From Dugong dugon (taxonomy: Eukaryota; Chordata; Mammalia; Sirenia; Dugongidae): a DNA stretch of 64,000 nt. Numbering within the stretch: position 1 is the stretch's first letter; each line of letters starts with the position of its first letter. The stretch spans positions 34,800,001-34,864,000 of the forward strand of contig CM057465.1 in NCBI GenBank assembly GCA_030035585.1. Reading direction: 5' to 3'. The notes below the pieces were generated by a model that saw only the letters and a program-made list of their open reading frames with translations, was not told the origin of the DNA and did no database searches. Shown one piece after another: positions 1-11,846 of the stretch. A program made the position numbers and the translations under genes.

Positions 1-1495
1 TTCTTGGTTGAAAGTTCTTTGCTTTCAGGGTTTTGTATATATCACCTATTGCCTTCTTTCTTGCATGGCTTCTGATGAGAAATCAGAGTTTAGTCTTATT
101 GATGCCCCTTTGTAGGTGATATTTTGCTTTCCACAAGCTAGTCTCAAAATTCTTTCTTTGTTTTTGGTTTTGGAAAATTTGATTATGATATGTCTTGGTG
201 AATTTCTTTTGAGGCCTGTCCTGTATGGGGTCACTGAGCTTCTTAGATGGAAACTTTCTCATCTTTCATGATACTTGGAAAGTTTCCTGCCAATATATCT
301 TCAACAATTCTCACTGTACTTTTTTTTTTCTCCTCTTCTGGAATTCCTATTATGCATAAATTATTCCTCTTGATGGTTTCCCACATAACCCTTAGGCTTT
401 CTTCATTTTTCTTTTTCTGATTGTTCCTCAAATAAATTAGTATCAAGGGATTTGTAGTCTACTTTGCTGATTCTTTCTCCCATTGAATCAATTCTTCTTC
501 TGTATTGTTGCGTTGAGTCATCTATTTCTGATATTTTATTGTTAAGCTTCTGAATTTCTAGTTGTTGTTTTTGTATGGTTTCTATTTGTCTGTTGAGTTT
601 GTCATTTTGTTTTTATATTGTTTTCCTGAATTCTTCTAGGTTTTTTTTCCTGTATTTTCATTGATCTCTTTGAGGAGCCTAAAAGTCTTTGAATTCCTTA
701 TCAGGTAGTTATATTATCAGTTTTTCATCTGGAAGGTTTTCCATTCCTTCATCTTGCTCACTTGTTTGAGCCATCCCACCCTATTTTTTTCATATGGTTT
801 GTTATTGCCCACTGTCTCTGAGGCATTGTTATTTTGTTTATTTATAGGCTTGTATGTCTTCTCTTACAAAATTGAGTGGAAGTACATGGACAAGTCTCTT
901 CCTTTATGGAAGGCATCAATTGTTGTTTGGTCAGGACCCCTCCACAGCTCTTGTGGGACAGTGTGGGCCTTCTGCATTGGTGTTAGCGGTTAATGTGTCC
1001 ACTGGAGATCTGGGAAGTTCCTCTTTGTAGCCACAGGGAGGTGATGCTACCCAAATGGATGGGGAAGGTCCTCTGTGCAGGCTCAAATTTGTGTCTCAGT
1101 AGGTGCAGGGAGATCAAGGGTCTCAGTGTGGGCGTGGGGTAATTGTACTTGCTAGTCTTTGGATGGGGGAGTTAGGGGCATGGAAGTGGGTAGTGAGCCA
1201 CCTGCCTGTCCGTGGGCAGGGGCACGTCTTCCTGTCACCAGGTGGGGGTGTGTGGAGTGGTCCTCCTGGTTGCCCAGAGGTGAACACAGTGGATACTTCT
1301 GCTGGTTGCCTGGTGATGTGTGGGGTGGGACAGGGTGATACCCCTGGTCTCTGGGCACACAGCTCAAAGGGTGTGCCCCCAGTCCACAAGCACACGGCAC
1401 AGGGGAGGGGTCGCCACCAGTTCACAGGCCTCCAGTGTGGGTGGCTGGGCAGTTGAGGGGGCACTGCTCTTCCGCAGGCCCCTGGCATATACATA
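1..1495 (-). mobile_element. L1 retrotransposon copy A, 5' part (ORF1 and 5'UTR), cut by window edge
   Basis: Reading the minus strand, this begins with a GC-rich leader (about 1000-1490), continues through a short spacer and then ORF1, and runs off the left edge before ORF2. The ORF1 part (46-760) encodes the 'SPRHIIIKF' signature shared with the L1 copies at 33 and 62 kb. The leader does not look like that of those two copies: it is richer in G on the plus strand and lacks their terminal sequence. This suggests another, probably older L1 subfamily or a 5'-truncated copy. The 5' limit near 1495 is where GC content drops abruptly. L1 identity is confident; the exact end is not. Confidence 0.85.
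46..760 (-). pseudogene. Broken L1 ORF1 (RNA-binding chaperone) of copy A
   Basis: Intact L1 ORF1 protein is a trimeric coiled-coil RNA-binding protein that coats L1 RNA. Here only fragments remain. One open piece (243-446) contains the 'NFPSIMKDEKVSI' stretch. A second piece in a different frame (46-234) carries the 'PKRNSPRHIII'-like signature of the C-terminal half. The change of frame between them indicates at least one frameshift. Upstream, toward 760, the coiled-coil region is recognisable only as A-rich DNA on the minus strand with stops. It is not expressible as a full protein. Confidence 0.75.
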
Positions 1496-2084
1496 GTGTT
1501 TTAAAGTATAAAGAGTCCTTGAAATATAAAAAAAACTCTGCTTATTAAAAAAAAAAAACAAAACAAAAACTGAGTTAGTTATATCCCCATTTGACATTTT
1601 GAAAACTAAAGTGTTTAGAAATTAAGTAACATGTCCACCATCAACAAGGGGCTTTTGAACACAAACGACTTTTCTACTGCACACACCCATCTCCCCTACA
1701 AAGTTGTAACCTCAATATTAGTTTTGTATTTTCAGCAATTAGCATTGTGTCTAGCATGGAGCAGATACTCAGTAGATGTCTGTTTAATTAAAAATGTTAT
1801 TTTTCCTTCCATATATAAGCTACTTTTTAAGCTATCTCTGTTTAGTCAGTCAATATTGAAGACAGGGTCAAACCCTGCAGACCCAGTTACACAACAGGAA
1901 CCCAGATGAAATCATGAGATATTCTAATAGGGGCCTAATATGAGCATCAACAGAGCCTAAAGCCAGATTGCATTACTTTTTAAAGTTACAGCAAGCTGTA
2001 TCTTAGTTATAGAAAACTTCATTTTGAAAATCAGTAGTTATTTAATAGATCCTGAATTTAAAAAGTCAGTCAATGATTATTCTT
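1496..2084. other. Unassigned AT-rich stretch
   Basis: It holds an A-rich run (about 1543-1570). Near 1735-1795 there is a short segment resembling the 3' end of a MIR element ('gtgtctagcatggagcagat'). No open frame or gene signal is convincing. Confidence 0.5.
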
Positions 2085-2283
2085 ATTAGGGGAGTGGATT
2101 TCTTTTTGGCTATGAACCAAACAGTTGGCAAATTGAACTCACCAGCTGCTCCATGGGAGAAAGAAGTGGCAGTCTGTTTCCGTGAAGATTTCAGCCTTGG
2201 AAACCCTATGGGGCAGTTCTGTTCTGTCCTATAGGGTCGTATGAGTCAGAATTAACTTGACGGCAGTGGGTTTGGTTTTATGG
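2085..2283 (+). mobile_element. AfroSINE
   Basis: A tRNA-derived SINE of the afrotherian type in plus orientation. The degraded head ('cagttggcaaattgaactca') is followed by the middle part with 'ggcagtctgtttccgtgaag' and the conserved tail 'ctatagggtcgtatgagtca'. It ends in a G/T-rich 'gggtttggtttt' tail. The head has lost the clear internal promoter boxes seen in younger copies. SINEs of this type are noncoding RNA genes mobilised by LINE enzymes. Confidence 0.9.
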
Positions 2284-2544
2284 GCTTAATATATTCCAAA
2301 TATACGTCAAACCATTGGAAGATTCAACTGTCTCTGTAACACTTAAGATAATTTCAGAAATGAACTGCTTTTGTGTGGACTCTCAAAAGTGAAGCAAAAT
2401 TACAAATAGAACATAGAATTAACTTGTGAATCTAAAACTGTCGAGTTTTCCTGGACTTGATTCTGGACAACTGTTACCTGTTTAGAGCTTTTGTCAAATA
2501 ATTAACATTTTGGATGCCCTGAAATTTAACTTAGTGAATTAAAA

Positions 2545-2675
2545 GCAGAAGTGGAAAACCGAGTTCAAGTTTGAATCTGCCAATGTTCTATGTGATGTTG
2601 AAACTCAGTTGACCTATTTGCACCAGTTTCTTCATCTGAAAAATGAATGGTAATGTGATTTATATCTCTTTTCCC
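2545..2675 (+). repeat. MIR element
   Basis: Ancient mammalian tRNA-derived SINE. The order 'gaatctgcc...tatgtgatgttg...gtttcttcatctgaaaaatg' matches the MIR core ('cagtttcctcatctgtaaaatg'). It is heavily diverged, as expected for its age. Confidence 0.6.
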
Positions 2676-3866
2676 CCAACAGATGCCCGTAGAAATTACT
2701 TACAAGTGTTTAGAAATATAATATACTACATAATTGCTATATAATGAGCAAATAAATAGAAACGTTACTCTATAATTTTTTAGAACTCAGTGTCCTGGAA
2801 GAGTATCTGAAACATGCACAGTGACAAAGACTTGAGTTCTTTGTTTCTGCTCTCTTGACGTTTATAGAATTCTACTGACTTATTAAAAACAACAACACCA
2901 CTTTATGTTACTTGTATTTCTAGAAGCAATATGAGTTTTTTTTTTTTTTTCCTCCTGGCTTTTGGCAGTGAGTTAAATGAGCTAATCTGTTTGGCAAAAT
3001 TTCTTTGACTTAGGGTTTTTGCTGTTTATTTCTTTTTTCTTTTTTTCTTTTTTGGCATCAACCTTCAAACATAATTAAAAAAAATTGTTTCTAAGAATTT
3101 AAGTTATTCACTTTTTGTTGGTCAGAACTTTTGTACCAAGATATTTCTTGATCCCATCCCAAACCAACGACCTTATAAAACAAACTGAATTAAAACACTC
3201 TTCAAATACTATGTCACTTTGCATGTCTCAAAGAAATCAAGTAACAGAAATTGTGTATTTTGGAAATATTTGCTGATTGAATCTATTTGGTACACAGCAC
3301 ATTTATTTGGTGCTTTGCATTTGTGAAAGCATCTAACCCACTTAGAACCTCCCAGTGCTCTGTAGCCCTTTTGTTACTTTGCATTAGAATTACCAATGTC
3401 AGCCTTAGAGACTCCTGCGGTTGTCACTGTTGTTATGTGGCTTAACCCCATGCTTCTGAGCTGAAGTGGAGGCTTTTTTGCTTATGGCCTCTGCCCTGTA
3501 TCATTGCTCCATTGGGAAATTCCTAGTCTTCCTTGGTTATTTGATTTTCTTTCCCTGACTTTAGGGGAACAGACAAAGCTAGAATATTGTGCTCATTTTC
3601 TTTTTTCATCTCTTTACTTGTGAACTCTCTGTGAAGGGGCAAGAACTTTGAATTGATCTCAAAATTATAGCTTGAAAACCAGAGAAAATAACAAATAGGA
3701 TCTCATCCTTTCCTGATTGTGTCATGGAGTGTGGGGCAGGGCAGCTGAAGGGCAGGGACCCCTGATAGCCTATCAGTCTTGTTTCTTTGGTCCTGAGCAG
3801 GGAATCTCTGAGGCCAGGGGGCACCCAGACTGAAAGCTTTCAGCTGGAATCCTCACAGCTGTAAAC

Positions 3867-3906
<40 letters not shown>

Positions 3907-4250
3907 ATATATACTTTTTTTTTTTTTTACCTTCACCTGGGAACCAAAAGAGGACAGGTGTCCTTCCAAGTTCTTGCCTCCTGTCACTGCTTCTCTTTCT
4001 AGCTCTCCCTCCCAGAGTTGCAGTACTGTTCATAAAGTACCTGGACCCTTCTGCTCACAGTGTGGGAAAATTTCAGAGTGAAAATTGTAACTGCTTTTAG
4101 TAGGTTATACGTAGTTGTTGGGTTATATTTTGTTAGATGCAGGCATGAAGTCTTTCACAGCCCCTTCAAGAATGTGGCTGTTATTCCGCGTTCATCAGTT
4201 CTATGTCTGCATTCTTGAGCATCCTCTCCCCCAACACTTCCCACAATGTT
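2676..4250. other. Unassigned intergenic or intronic DNA
   Basis: AT-rich DNA with a T-run (2936-2951) and several T-rich stretches near 3040. The only clear feature is the microsatellite at 3868-3929, listed separately. Short open frames here have no recognisable motif. Confidence 0.5.
3868..3929. repeat. Compound microsatellite (CT)n(CTAT)n(AT)n with T-run
   Basis: Consecutive dinucleotide and tetranucleotide units, CT then CTAT then AT, followed by about 14 T. This is likely length-variable between individuals. Confidence 0.95.
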
Positions 4251-4252
4251 TT

Positions 4253-4432
4253 CAGTTGTTGTTAGTTGCCACTGAGTCCATTTCAACTCATGGCAACCCC
4301 AAGTGTGAAGAGTAGAACTGCTACATAGGGTTTTCAAGGCTGTGACCTTTCAGAAGCAGATTGTCCGGCCTTACTTCCAAGGTGCCTCTGGGTGGATTTG
4401 AACTGCCAGCCTTTCAGTTAGACTAAACTCTT
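4253..4432 (-). mobile_element. AfroSINE, diverged
   Basis: On the plus strand the reversed tail 'tcaactcatggcaacccc' comes first, then the middle 'agggttttcaaggctgtgac' and 'cagaagcagattg', and finally the reversed head 'gatttgaactgccagccttt'. The 3' end lies at the lower coordinate. It has a GTT-type tail ('gttgttgttag'), which resembles RTE tails. Confidence 0.85.
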
Positions 4433-6586
4433 CCTTCCCTGGGTTTTTGAAGAAGAGAGGTCTTCGTTTTCAACCTTTGGTATTCCCTTTTAGCTTGAGA
4501 TGAAATCTGCTATCCCACTAGTCAACCAACCCACTAAGAACTGCTTTTAGAAAATTTTCTGATTAGTCTTCCTGCCACTGTGTCTCTGTCAGCCGATAGA
4601 GTTGAGGTTTTTTCCTTCTTGGCTTGCTCTTCCTGTGTCTTATTCATTGCCTCCTGTCCTTGGTTTTATCACTTCTCTAGTGGGCTGTTTCTGTTGCCCT
4701 TCTATTTCCAGTGAACTCATCCTGCCTTCTCTCTTCTGTTTTTTTTTGAAGCCCACAACTCCATTAAAAAGCTTTTAGATCTTTCGAATTAAGTCTGTCT
4801 GCATCTATCCTTCAAACCCCCAGGTCATTTAAACCACCTGTAACTTGAGCATGTTAAAAGCAAACACTGGTTTTTGCTGTCATATATTATTTTCCATTAT
4901 TGCACTTTATCATGTCTAACTATGGTCTGCCCCTTAAGCCACAATCTCCTTTTCAGGGAGAAGCGATGTATTTTTGTGAAAATAAGCAGCAGTGACTAAG
5001 AGGATGCCAAAAGGAAAAAAAAAAAAAGTTGCCAGACTAATAAAAGATACTGTAGTTAAGTAGTGGGACAATATCATTGTATGTTGATCATATAATATTT
5101 TTCCCTCATGAATTTGTTATGCCTGTAAGAATACTCACCAATTCTAGGAAGCACCAGTTCAAATGCACACAGGCTCCCTCCAAGGTCACATATATTGAAA
5201 GCTCCATCCTTAAATCAAAGCTTCTGAAACAGAAAGAGGCCAGTCTCTAATGAATTAGGGACGCATATATTTTGGGTTCCTGAAAGTAAATTTTTTGAAT
5301 GAAAGGCCATCTCTCATTAGAATTAAGACTCCAATAAGATACATACTAACCTAATGTCCTAGGCCAGTGCATGTTTATAGTGATCCACCAAAGAAACGTG
5401 CAATCTGTTGGATTCTTATTAAACTGATGGTTGTGATAAGTTCCCAACAGTTAATACTTCTTTTCAAATGGGACTCAGTTTATATAAAATGCCGTATAAT
5501 TCAGTTCTCTCAAATAGCGACCATTGCCCTAGGATCCTGTAAACAGAGTTTGCATAGAAAGAAAACAAATTCATACTGGCAAATTGTTCATATTGATAAA
5601 CTGGCAAGCAAGTTGATGGAAATCAGTCAACATAATTACATATGGTTGAATTTCACAAATCACTCTCTAAGTTTAATAGCTAGTTTTTGCAATAAAATGA
5701 GGAAGTGACTTAGTCCTTCTGTGAATGTCTCTGTGATGGTGCCAGTGCTCACAGCTACTTTGTTACCTTGGCCCCAGCTACCTGCAGTTCAGCCGTTGAC
5801 CAGCCTCTGGTACCAGGGTCACCTTGGAAGCGTGTATGGGCCTAGCTTCTGCAGCTAGCCCAGCTCAGCTTCTTCCAACAGACAGTGCTAGGACCAAGAA
5901 GTGGTCTTTTCATTTGATTACACTTGACTTAAGTGACACTCCCATACATGCCCCCTCTCTGTGTTTGTACATTAATTTAGGAGTAAAAGACAACAAGAAA
6001 TTGATCCTTTTAAAGAGAGAGGTTGATGTGTGAACACTTGTTTCTGATTCTTAAAGTATTTGTTTTTTTCTGTAGTTATAAAAATATCTTTACTGACAAA
6101 AATATAGTATGTGCAGAAATGATCTAACTATGATATATCTGTGTCTATTCCTTCAGAGGCAGAGTTTAAAAATTTTGGTTTATAATGTTTAGTCAGTTTT
6201 ATATCCATTTTTAACTTACCAAGTGAACATTTTGCACATTTTGAAATACTATTCCAAAACCTGATTTTAATAGTATGTCCATTATTAATTAAAAATTTAA
6301 GTGAAAATGAATGAACACAGAAGTAGAAATGACATTTGGTAAAATCTATAAAACATATTAAGTTCATTAATTATTGAGTAGAAGTACTCCTGCCTTATTC
6401 TAATTTACTTTTTTATCAAGTTTTTAAGTTCCCTTTTATGCTCTTTAGATCTTTAATGTATAACCTTTTGATGCCTTTGTTTCCCCTGTTGCATCCTTGG
6501 TTCTTATCTCTCTCCAGTCTAAGATTAATTATGAAAATGAAAAAACTGGGATTGGATGGAAAACAAATGTATATAATATTGTCTGA
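4433..6586. other. Unassigned DNA
   Basis: About 2.1 kb without a recognised repeat or gene. It contains an A-run (5016-5029). A 113-codon open frame at 5367-5708 on the plus strand has no recognisable motif and sits in AT-rich DNA; I do not treat it as a gene. Confidence 0.5.
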
Positions 6587-6587
6587 T

Positions 6588-6675
6588 GGCTAATGGAATG
6601 GATTTTATAATCAGACACTCTGGATCTGAATCCCGGCTCTGACACTCATCTAGGCATCTGAAATGATTTATCATA
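6588..6675 (+). repeat. MIR fragment (5' part)
   Basis: 'ggatttta..tcagacactctggatctgaatcccggctctgacact' follows the MIR pattern of a tRNA-like head and 'cccggctctgccact' core. Only the first half is clear. Confidence 0.65.
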
Positions 6676-7094
6676 TACAAGTTACTAGGAATAAAGAGTG
6701 AGAGATTCATATATACTGGCTTTAATTGGGAAAATGATACATCTCTTTTTCAACTATATGACAAATAGATTTTAAATTAGTCTGTACACTGCTTTGTAAA
6801 AACATGTACATTTTATAAAATGTTTAAAATTACATCAAAATTATGGGTAGTGCTGTACATGTGCAAGAGATAAAAAGAACGTATAAGGAATTGGTCTTTG
6901 TTCTGAAGGAATTCAAGGTTTAGTGATGGAGAAATTGTTACATAACAAGTAATGTTATTGGTATAGGCTTTTGTACACAGTACATTATGTGGAAATAAAA
7001 ATCATTGATTCCTTGTATTTCTATAATTGATCCAAAGATTCAATTTATTTTAATAAAAATATTTTATTTATTTATTTTCTAATCTCCATGTAAC
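6676..7094. other. Unassigned AT-rich DNA
   Basis: Nothing recognised apart from short A/T runs. Confidence 0.5.
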
Positions 7095-7205
7095 TATTTG
7101 TCTGTAATATTATTCACATTTTATGGAATGATAGCATACAAGTGAAAAGGAAATTATTTTTTGCCCAAGGTCTCATAGTGACTCAGATGCAAATGATTCT
7201 AAGTT
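7095..7205 (-). repeat. MIR fragment, reverse orientation
   Basis: The plus strand reads 'cacattttatggaatga', then 'ttgcccaaggtctcatagtg', the reverse complement of the MIR core and 3' part. Confidence 0.5.
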
Positions 7206-7239
7206 CCTGGTTCTTCTCTTAGCTTAAAATTATGCATGG

Positions 7240-7398
7240 AATCCTAGACTTTGAAATGAGACATACCTAATTTCAATCCCAGCCATGCCATTTGTTCTCT
7301 CTTTTCTTAATATTTCTATGCCTCAGTTTTCTTACCTTTAAAAAGGAGAACACAGTTCTCACCTCACATCATTGTCATGAGTAATAAATGAGATTTGG
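7240..7398 (+). repeat. MIR element
   Basis: 'tttcaatcccagccatgcca', 'cctcagttttcttaccttta' and 'gtcatgagtaataaatgag' appear in the MIR order. Together with the reversed MIR just upstream, this gives two head-on ancient SINEs. Confidence 0.7.
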
Positions 7399-7565
7399 AT
7401 GAAAAACTCCACCTGGGAAGCAAATCAGTCACTTTGTGTTGACAGTATACATCCTGTAGAACATGGCTTTATGGAATTTGTCTGTTACCTTTCTTATAGG
7501 AGAGCATTGCGGTAAAGAGAAAAGCAATTGTGGTTTGAGGCTTACTGAAAATTAGACGTGTGCAT

Positions 7566-7600
7566 GAGCGTGTGTGTGTGTGCATGTGAGTATATGTATG
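7566..7600. repeat. Short (GT)n microsatellite, imperfect
   Basis: An interrupted run of GT units ('gcgtgtgtgtgtgtgcatgt'). Confidence 0.8.
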
Positions 7601-7755
7601 TGAATTATTAAGCATCTCTTCATGCTTCTTCAAGGGGTTAATCAACAGAGATATTTGTTATATCCATTTTTATTCTTTAGGGCCATAGAACTAAGCTCAG
7701 CAGTGTGTAATTTTAGAGGCAGATTTTTTTTTTTTTTTAAACATACTGGGAGTAG

Positions 7756-7922
7756 TATATGGAGTCCTGATGGCACAGTGGTTAAGAGTTACTGCTGCAA
7801 ACCAGAAGGTCAGCAGTTTGAATCCACCAGCCGCTCCTTGGAAACCCTACGGGGCAGTTCTACTCTGTCCTATAGGGTCGTTATGAATTGGAACCAACTT
7901 GACGGCACATAACAACAACAAG
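7756..7922 (+). mobile_element. AfroSINE, short form with ACAACAACA tail
   Basis: The head 'gtcctgatggcacagtggtt' (A-box region) and 'cagcagtttgaatccacc' (B-box region) are followed directly by 'ccttggaaaccctacggggc' and the tail 'ggtcgttatgaattggaacc'. The 'gcagtctgcttccgtaaaga' middle block present in long copies is missing. It ends 'gacggcacataacaacaaca', which is the end seen on the RTE element at 50.8 kb rather than the usual 'gggtttggtttt' tail. Confidence 0.93.
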
Positions 7923-7989
7923 GAGGAGTATGTACTTTAGAATATGAGGGCCACCCTCAGAAACAGTGGACCCTCTGCTCCCTGATTGA

Positions 7990-8140
7990 GCAAGTTGGGA
8001 GCTAGGGCCAGTCATTTAACCTCTCTGAAACTATATTGTCTCATTTTGTAAAATGTACTATTTGTCAAATATCCGTCAATACTTTCCTTTGTGTATTGTA
8101 AGGCTGTAAAGCACTAAGCTAATGTAATTTATTGTGTGTA
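7990..8140 (+). repeat. MIR fragment
   Basis: 'gccagtcatttaacctctct' and 'ctcattttgtaaaatgtact' match the MIR core, followed by 'gtaaggctgtaaagcac' like the 3' half. Confidence 0.6.
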
Positions 8141-10002
8141 CTGACTACAGTCTGACTAATATCCTGGAGATCTGGATGTTGTTTTTTTCCAACCTTCATG
8201 CAATTGGCTCATTTTGGCAGTTTCTACAGTTTCTACTTTGTTCTTTGTATAACAAACATAGCAAAGAAATTCAAGCCCACTGAAAATTCTATATAATTAA
8301 AATGTTAGCGTATCTCTTCTTTATATTTAGCTTTATCCCTTCATATATGTGAATATATCTGTATTCATTGCAAACCAAAAAAAAAAACTTATTATTAGGG
8401 TACATCTTTTACATTTAAATTAGTGCTAGTTATAAGTAAGGAACATGGGTAGAAAGACATGAAGTATGGAATCAAAAGGTGAAGAGTAGCTTTTAAATGT
8501 TTGTTTTTCCTTTCTAAATACACAATCCTTATTATTTATCCCTTTATGCTGAAATTCTTAAGACATTCAGAATCTGAAATGCTGAAAACCATTATCAGCA
8601 CCTGAACACCCATTTTTGGAAAGTGCTCTCTCTGAATGTATCAATTTACATAGCATATTTTCCCAGTGAATTCCAGGCAGCTCATGACCATTATTATTTG
8701 ATCCATGGGAGGTAAAATACATTTGCCAGCACTATAGCTACAAAATGCTTTGTTTAAAATCCCAAAGCCTATGAAGGAAAACAGGCTTCATAGGCTTTCT
8801 TGATTCAGGAGAGCCAAGCCTAAAGATGCCTTGGAAACTACTGCACTGCTCAGGTTTTCTGTTTGCAGGAAATTCAAGAATATCACGCCTGGAAGAATTA
8901 TGTTTTTAACTGAGCCAACAATTGCCATCAACTGTGTGCTCCGTGTGTTTAAATGGAACTGAAAGCCCAACTCAATTTTTTGCTGGACAAATGCTTGCAT
9001 TGAAAAAAGCAACAACAAAGCCCACAAACAGTCCTTTCAACATGATGTACATTTTTGTTTATCCTCTTGTTTGATTGTAAGAGTGGAGTTTCTAGAGACA
9101 AGCCAAGACATGAAAATGCGTTCAGTAGTGTTTGGTAGGGGTTTTCTACACTGTGTACTGGGCTGTGACTGACATACTTCATTTGATAGGAATTCTAAAC
9201 ACCCTTTGTTCAGGAAAAAGGAGTTCAAGACTTCCTGTAATTAATATACTTGTACCCTTTCAAGAAAAGTACATGCTGTATATTTATATGTTAAAGCACT
9301 AGGTAGTATAAAAATTTTGTTGATATGATGTAGAATGGCTTCTAGCTTTTCGATGCTTAAATCTTTGCTTCTACAAAGCATTATGATGCTAATGCTATTT
9401 AGCGATAACTTTTCATTACTGTAGGCAATGGGACCTTTTAATAGGCAGAACTCAGATTACACATAAATTGCAGTAATGGAAAAAAAAAAAAGAAACATAC
9501 TCTGCTATAGTCTGGGAGAAATTTTGTTAAATGATATTATGACATGGATCGTTGGGTTCTTTAGAGTCTTTTGAAGAATGTCCAGAGTGTTTCCATGCTT
9601 TATTTATATAAAGAAACGGTTTAAATAAAAGAATGATCTGAACTATTCTTGAATTAAGCCAAATATTTATCTTATGGCATTATCAATAGAAATTTTGTCT
9701 TGTTCTTTGGAAATCATGCAGTGTTTACAGGAAGAGCATCATTCTAGCCAAAGTCTTACTCATTAAATTCAGCTCTCCCACTTGGGAGATTATTACTCTT
9801 TCTCCTTTGCCTTGCATACTTGGCATAAATCTCAATGAGACTAGGTCAAGGTGAATGTGTACAGAGTGTCTTTCCGACTGTGTATAGGGGAATGGCTGTA
9901 GTTTTTGTGTGATCAGCTATAGTAATGATTGATTTTGTTTTTCAGATTCTAATAAATATTATCTAACTTTTGATTAACTGTCTGTAAAATATATTCACAT
10001 AT
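8141..10002. other. Unassigned DNA
   Basis: About 1.9 kb with no repeat I can name. Overlapping minus-strand open frames of 60-80 codons lie at 8788-9228 in three frames, which is typical of chance. A-runs occur at 8378-8388 and 9479-9492. Confidence 0.5.
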
Positions 10003-10402
10003 GTTGTTGTTGTTAGGTGACTCATAGTGACCTTATGTACAACAGAATGGAACACTGCCTGGTTCTATGCCATCCTCACAATTCGTTGTTACACTTGAGC
10101 TCATTGTTGCTGCCGCTGTGTCAATTCATCTCATTGAGGGTCTTCCTCTTTTTTGCTGACCTTCTACTTCACCAAGCATTATGTCCTTCTTCGGGGACTG
10201 ATCCCTCCTGATAACATGTCCAAAGTATTTGAGACGTAGTCTCTCCAACTTTGCTTCTAAGGAGCATTCTGGCTGTACTTCTTCCAATACAGATGTGTTC
10301 ATTCTTTTGGCAGTCTATAGTATATAGTCAATATTCTTAACCAACACCATAATTCAAAGGCATTAATTATTCTTCAGTCTTCCTTATTCATTGTCCAGCT
10401 CT
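10003..10402 (-). mobile_element. RTE retrotransposon 3' end (BovB-like), 5' truncated
   Basis: On the plus strand it starts with 'tgttgttgttgttaggtg', the reversed RTE tail, then 'gtgaccttatgtacaacaga', 'ctgatccctcctgataacat' and 'gtccttcttcggggac'. The same series appears in the longer RTE copy at 37.5 kb and in the piece at 43.3 kb. It covers the end of the polyprotein frame and the 3'UTR. It is 5' truncated, as usual for target-primed insertions. Confidence 0.85.
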
Positions 10403-10433
10403 CTCTCTCTCTCACACACACACAAACACACGT
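10399..10433. repeat. (CT)n(CA)n microsatellite
   Basis: CT units pass into CA units at the truncated 5' edge of the RTE fragment. Confidence 0.85.
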
Positions 10434-10439
10434 TGTGTT

Positions 10440-10800
10440 CCATCTTCAACGAATATTTGATTGTCTGCCCACTCTGTACCAAGCACTGTGCTGCGTTCTA
10501 GGATTCAGTAGCAACAACAGTCAGTCTCTACCCTCTTGGGAGTTTTTATAATACACCAAACACTTCCTTTCTTTCATCCCTGTTCCTTCACTTAGCCCTG
10601 CCTCTGACTGAAATAGCTGTCAGTCATATAAATTGAGTAGCCTTACGTGTCTTAGCCACATTTCTGTTTTTCAGATTTACTAAGCATATGTTTGTCAAGT
10701 CATGCTATGTGCCCAGCACTGTGTTGGCTATTGGGAGTTCAAGGGCAAACAAAACAGACATGGGCTTTGCCCACTTATTCAAATAATATATAATTGCAAA
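10440..10800 (+). repeat. Two copies of an ancient repeat of the MIR/L2 age class
   Basis: 'ccaagcactgtgctgcgttc' (about 10460-10560) and 'gcccagcactgtgttggcta' (about 10690-10800) each sit in the 'tgtgccaggcactgtgctag' pattern common to very old mammalian repeats. I cannot separate the family by eye. Confidence 0.45.
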
Positions 10801-11846
10801 TTATGGTAGATGTTATGTAGAGCTTAACTCTTCTGGCACACACATCTTCTCTCTGCAGGAAATACAGGTATGAAGCCAAGTTACAATTAGTTGGATGCTG
10901 AGGGAACATAAAAATAAAGGAGGATTAATTGGGAGATACTGATGACCAGCCAGCTGATACCCTTTCTGATTCTCCACACAGAGTTAGGAGCTTTTCTTCT
11001 TGGCATCCTTGACATCTTATACACATATCACTGTTATAACAATTCCCATGTGATTTTAATTGTTGAATTTCTACCTTCTACAACTCTTACAGTCAGTGCC
11101 TTCAAAAGAAGTATAAGCCTTCTTCATGTTGAATTCTCAAAGTCTGGCACATAATGAGTCTTCAATGTATGTCACTTTAAGAAATGAATACGTAGATATA
11201 TTCATTTAGTCTTTGAGCCTGAGGGTACACTTTAGTCTTTGCCTATTGAATTTTTCTATTCGTTATGTTAAAATATGCCAAATAAACTTTTTCTGTATCT
11301 GTTAATTGGGGATGACAACACCTATCTGATTAGCTGATTGTGCAACTGAATGAGATAACATACATAATGTATTCACATACATTATTCCAGGTGCACAGGT
11401 AAGGTCACAAGAGTCTAATGAAGCAAAATTTGGCATTATTTCTCTTAAAATTTCTTCTTTCATGTATAATCTGGGCTGTGACCATATATATGTGAGCACT
11501 CGTACATTTGTCTGAAATCGTATTAATTCTTCCTTTTCCATTTTCTTCTGAGAGCAAAGAGATTAGAAAAACTTTCAGTGACTGCAAAAAAATTAAATGA
11601 AAGATGTTCAGTTCTGGAAGGAAACCTATAAATTATGTTTTCTGATATGAATGGAGGCGCAGAAAACAATTGAAAATTTATTTATGCTGCTTTGAGGTGA
11701 AACTAAAATATTAAGTAACTCCTTAATCATCAAATAATCTTTGCAGTAAATTCTTCCAGTCAATACTATAGAATTCAGCAATACATATGTTTGCCACCAG
11801 ACGGTGCTAGAGGGAAATAAAAGCCGGCATGTATGAATGCTTTACG
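10801..11846. other. Unassigned DNA
   Basis: No recognised repeat or gene. The short 'agtctggcacataatgagt' at about 11133 resembles a MIR 3' end. Minus-strand open frames at 11302-11587 overlap each other and lack motifs. Confidence 0.5.

Noticed and set aside
1103..1494. Overlapping open frames of 80-120 codons on both strands
   Set aside because: They occupy the same GC-rich L1 leader on both strands; GC-rich DNA has few stops, and no protein motif is present.
5367..5708. 113-codon plus-strand frame in unassigned DNA
   Set aside because: AT-rich, no motif, no start context or neighbouring exon signals; length is within chance for 64 kb searched in six frames.
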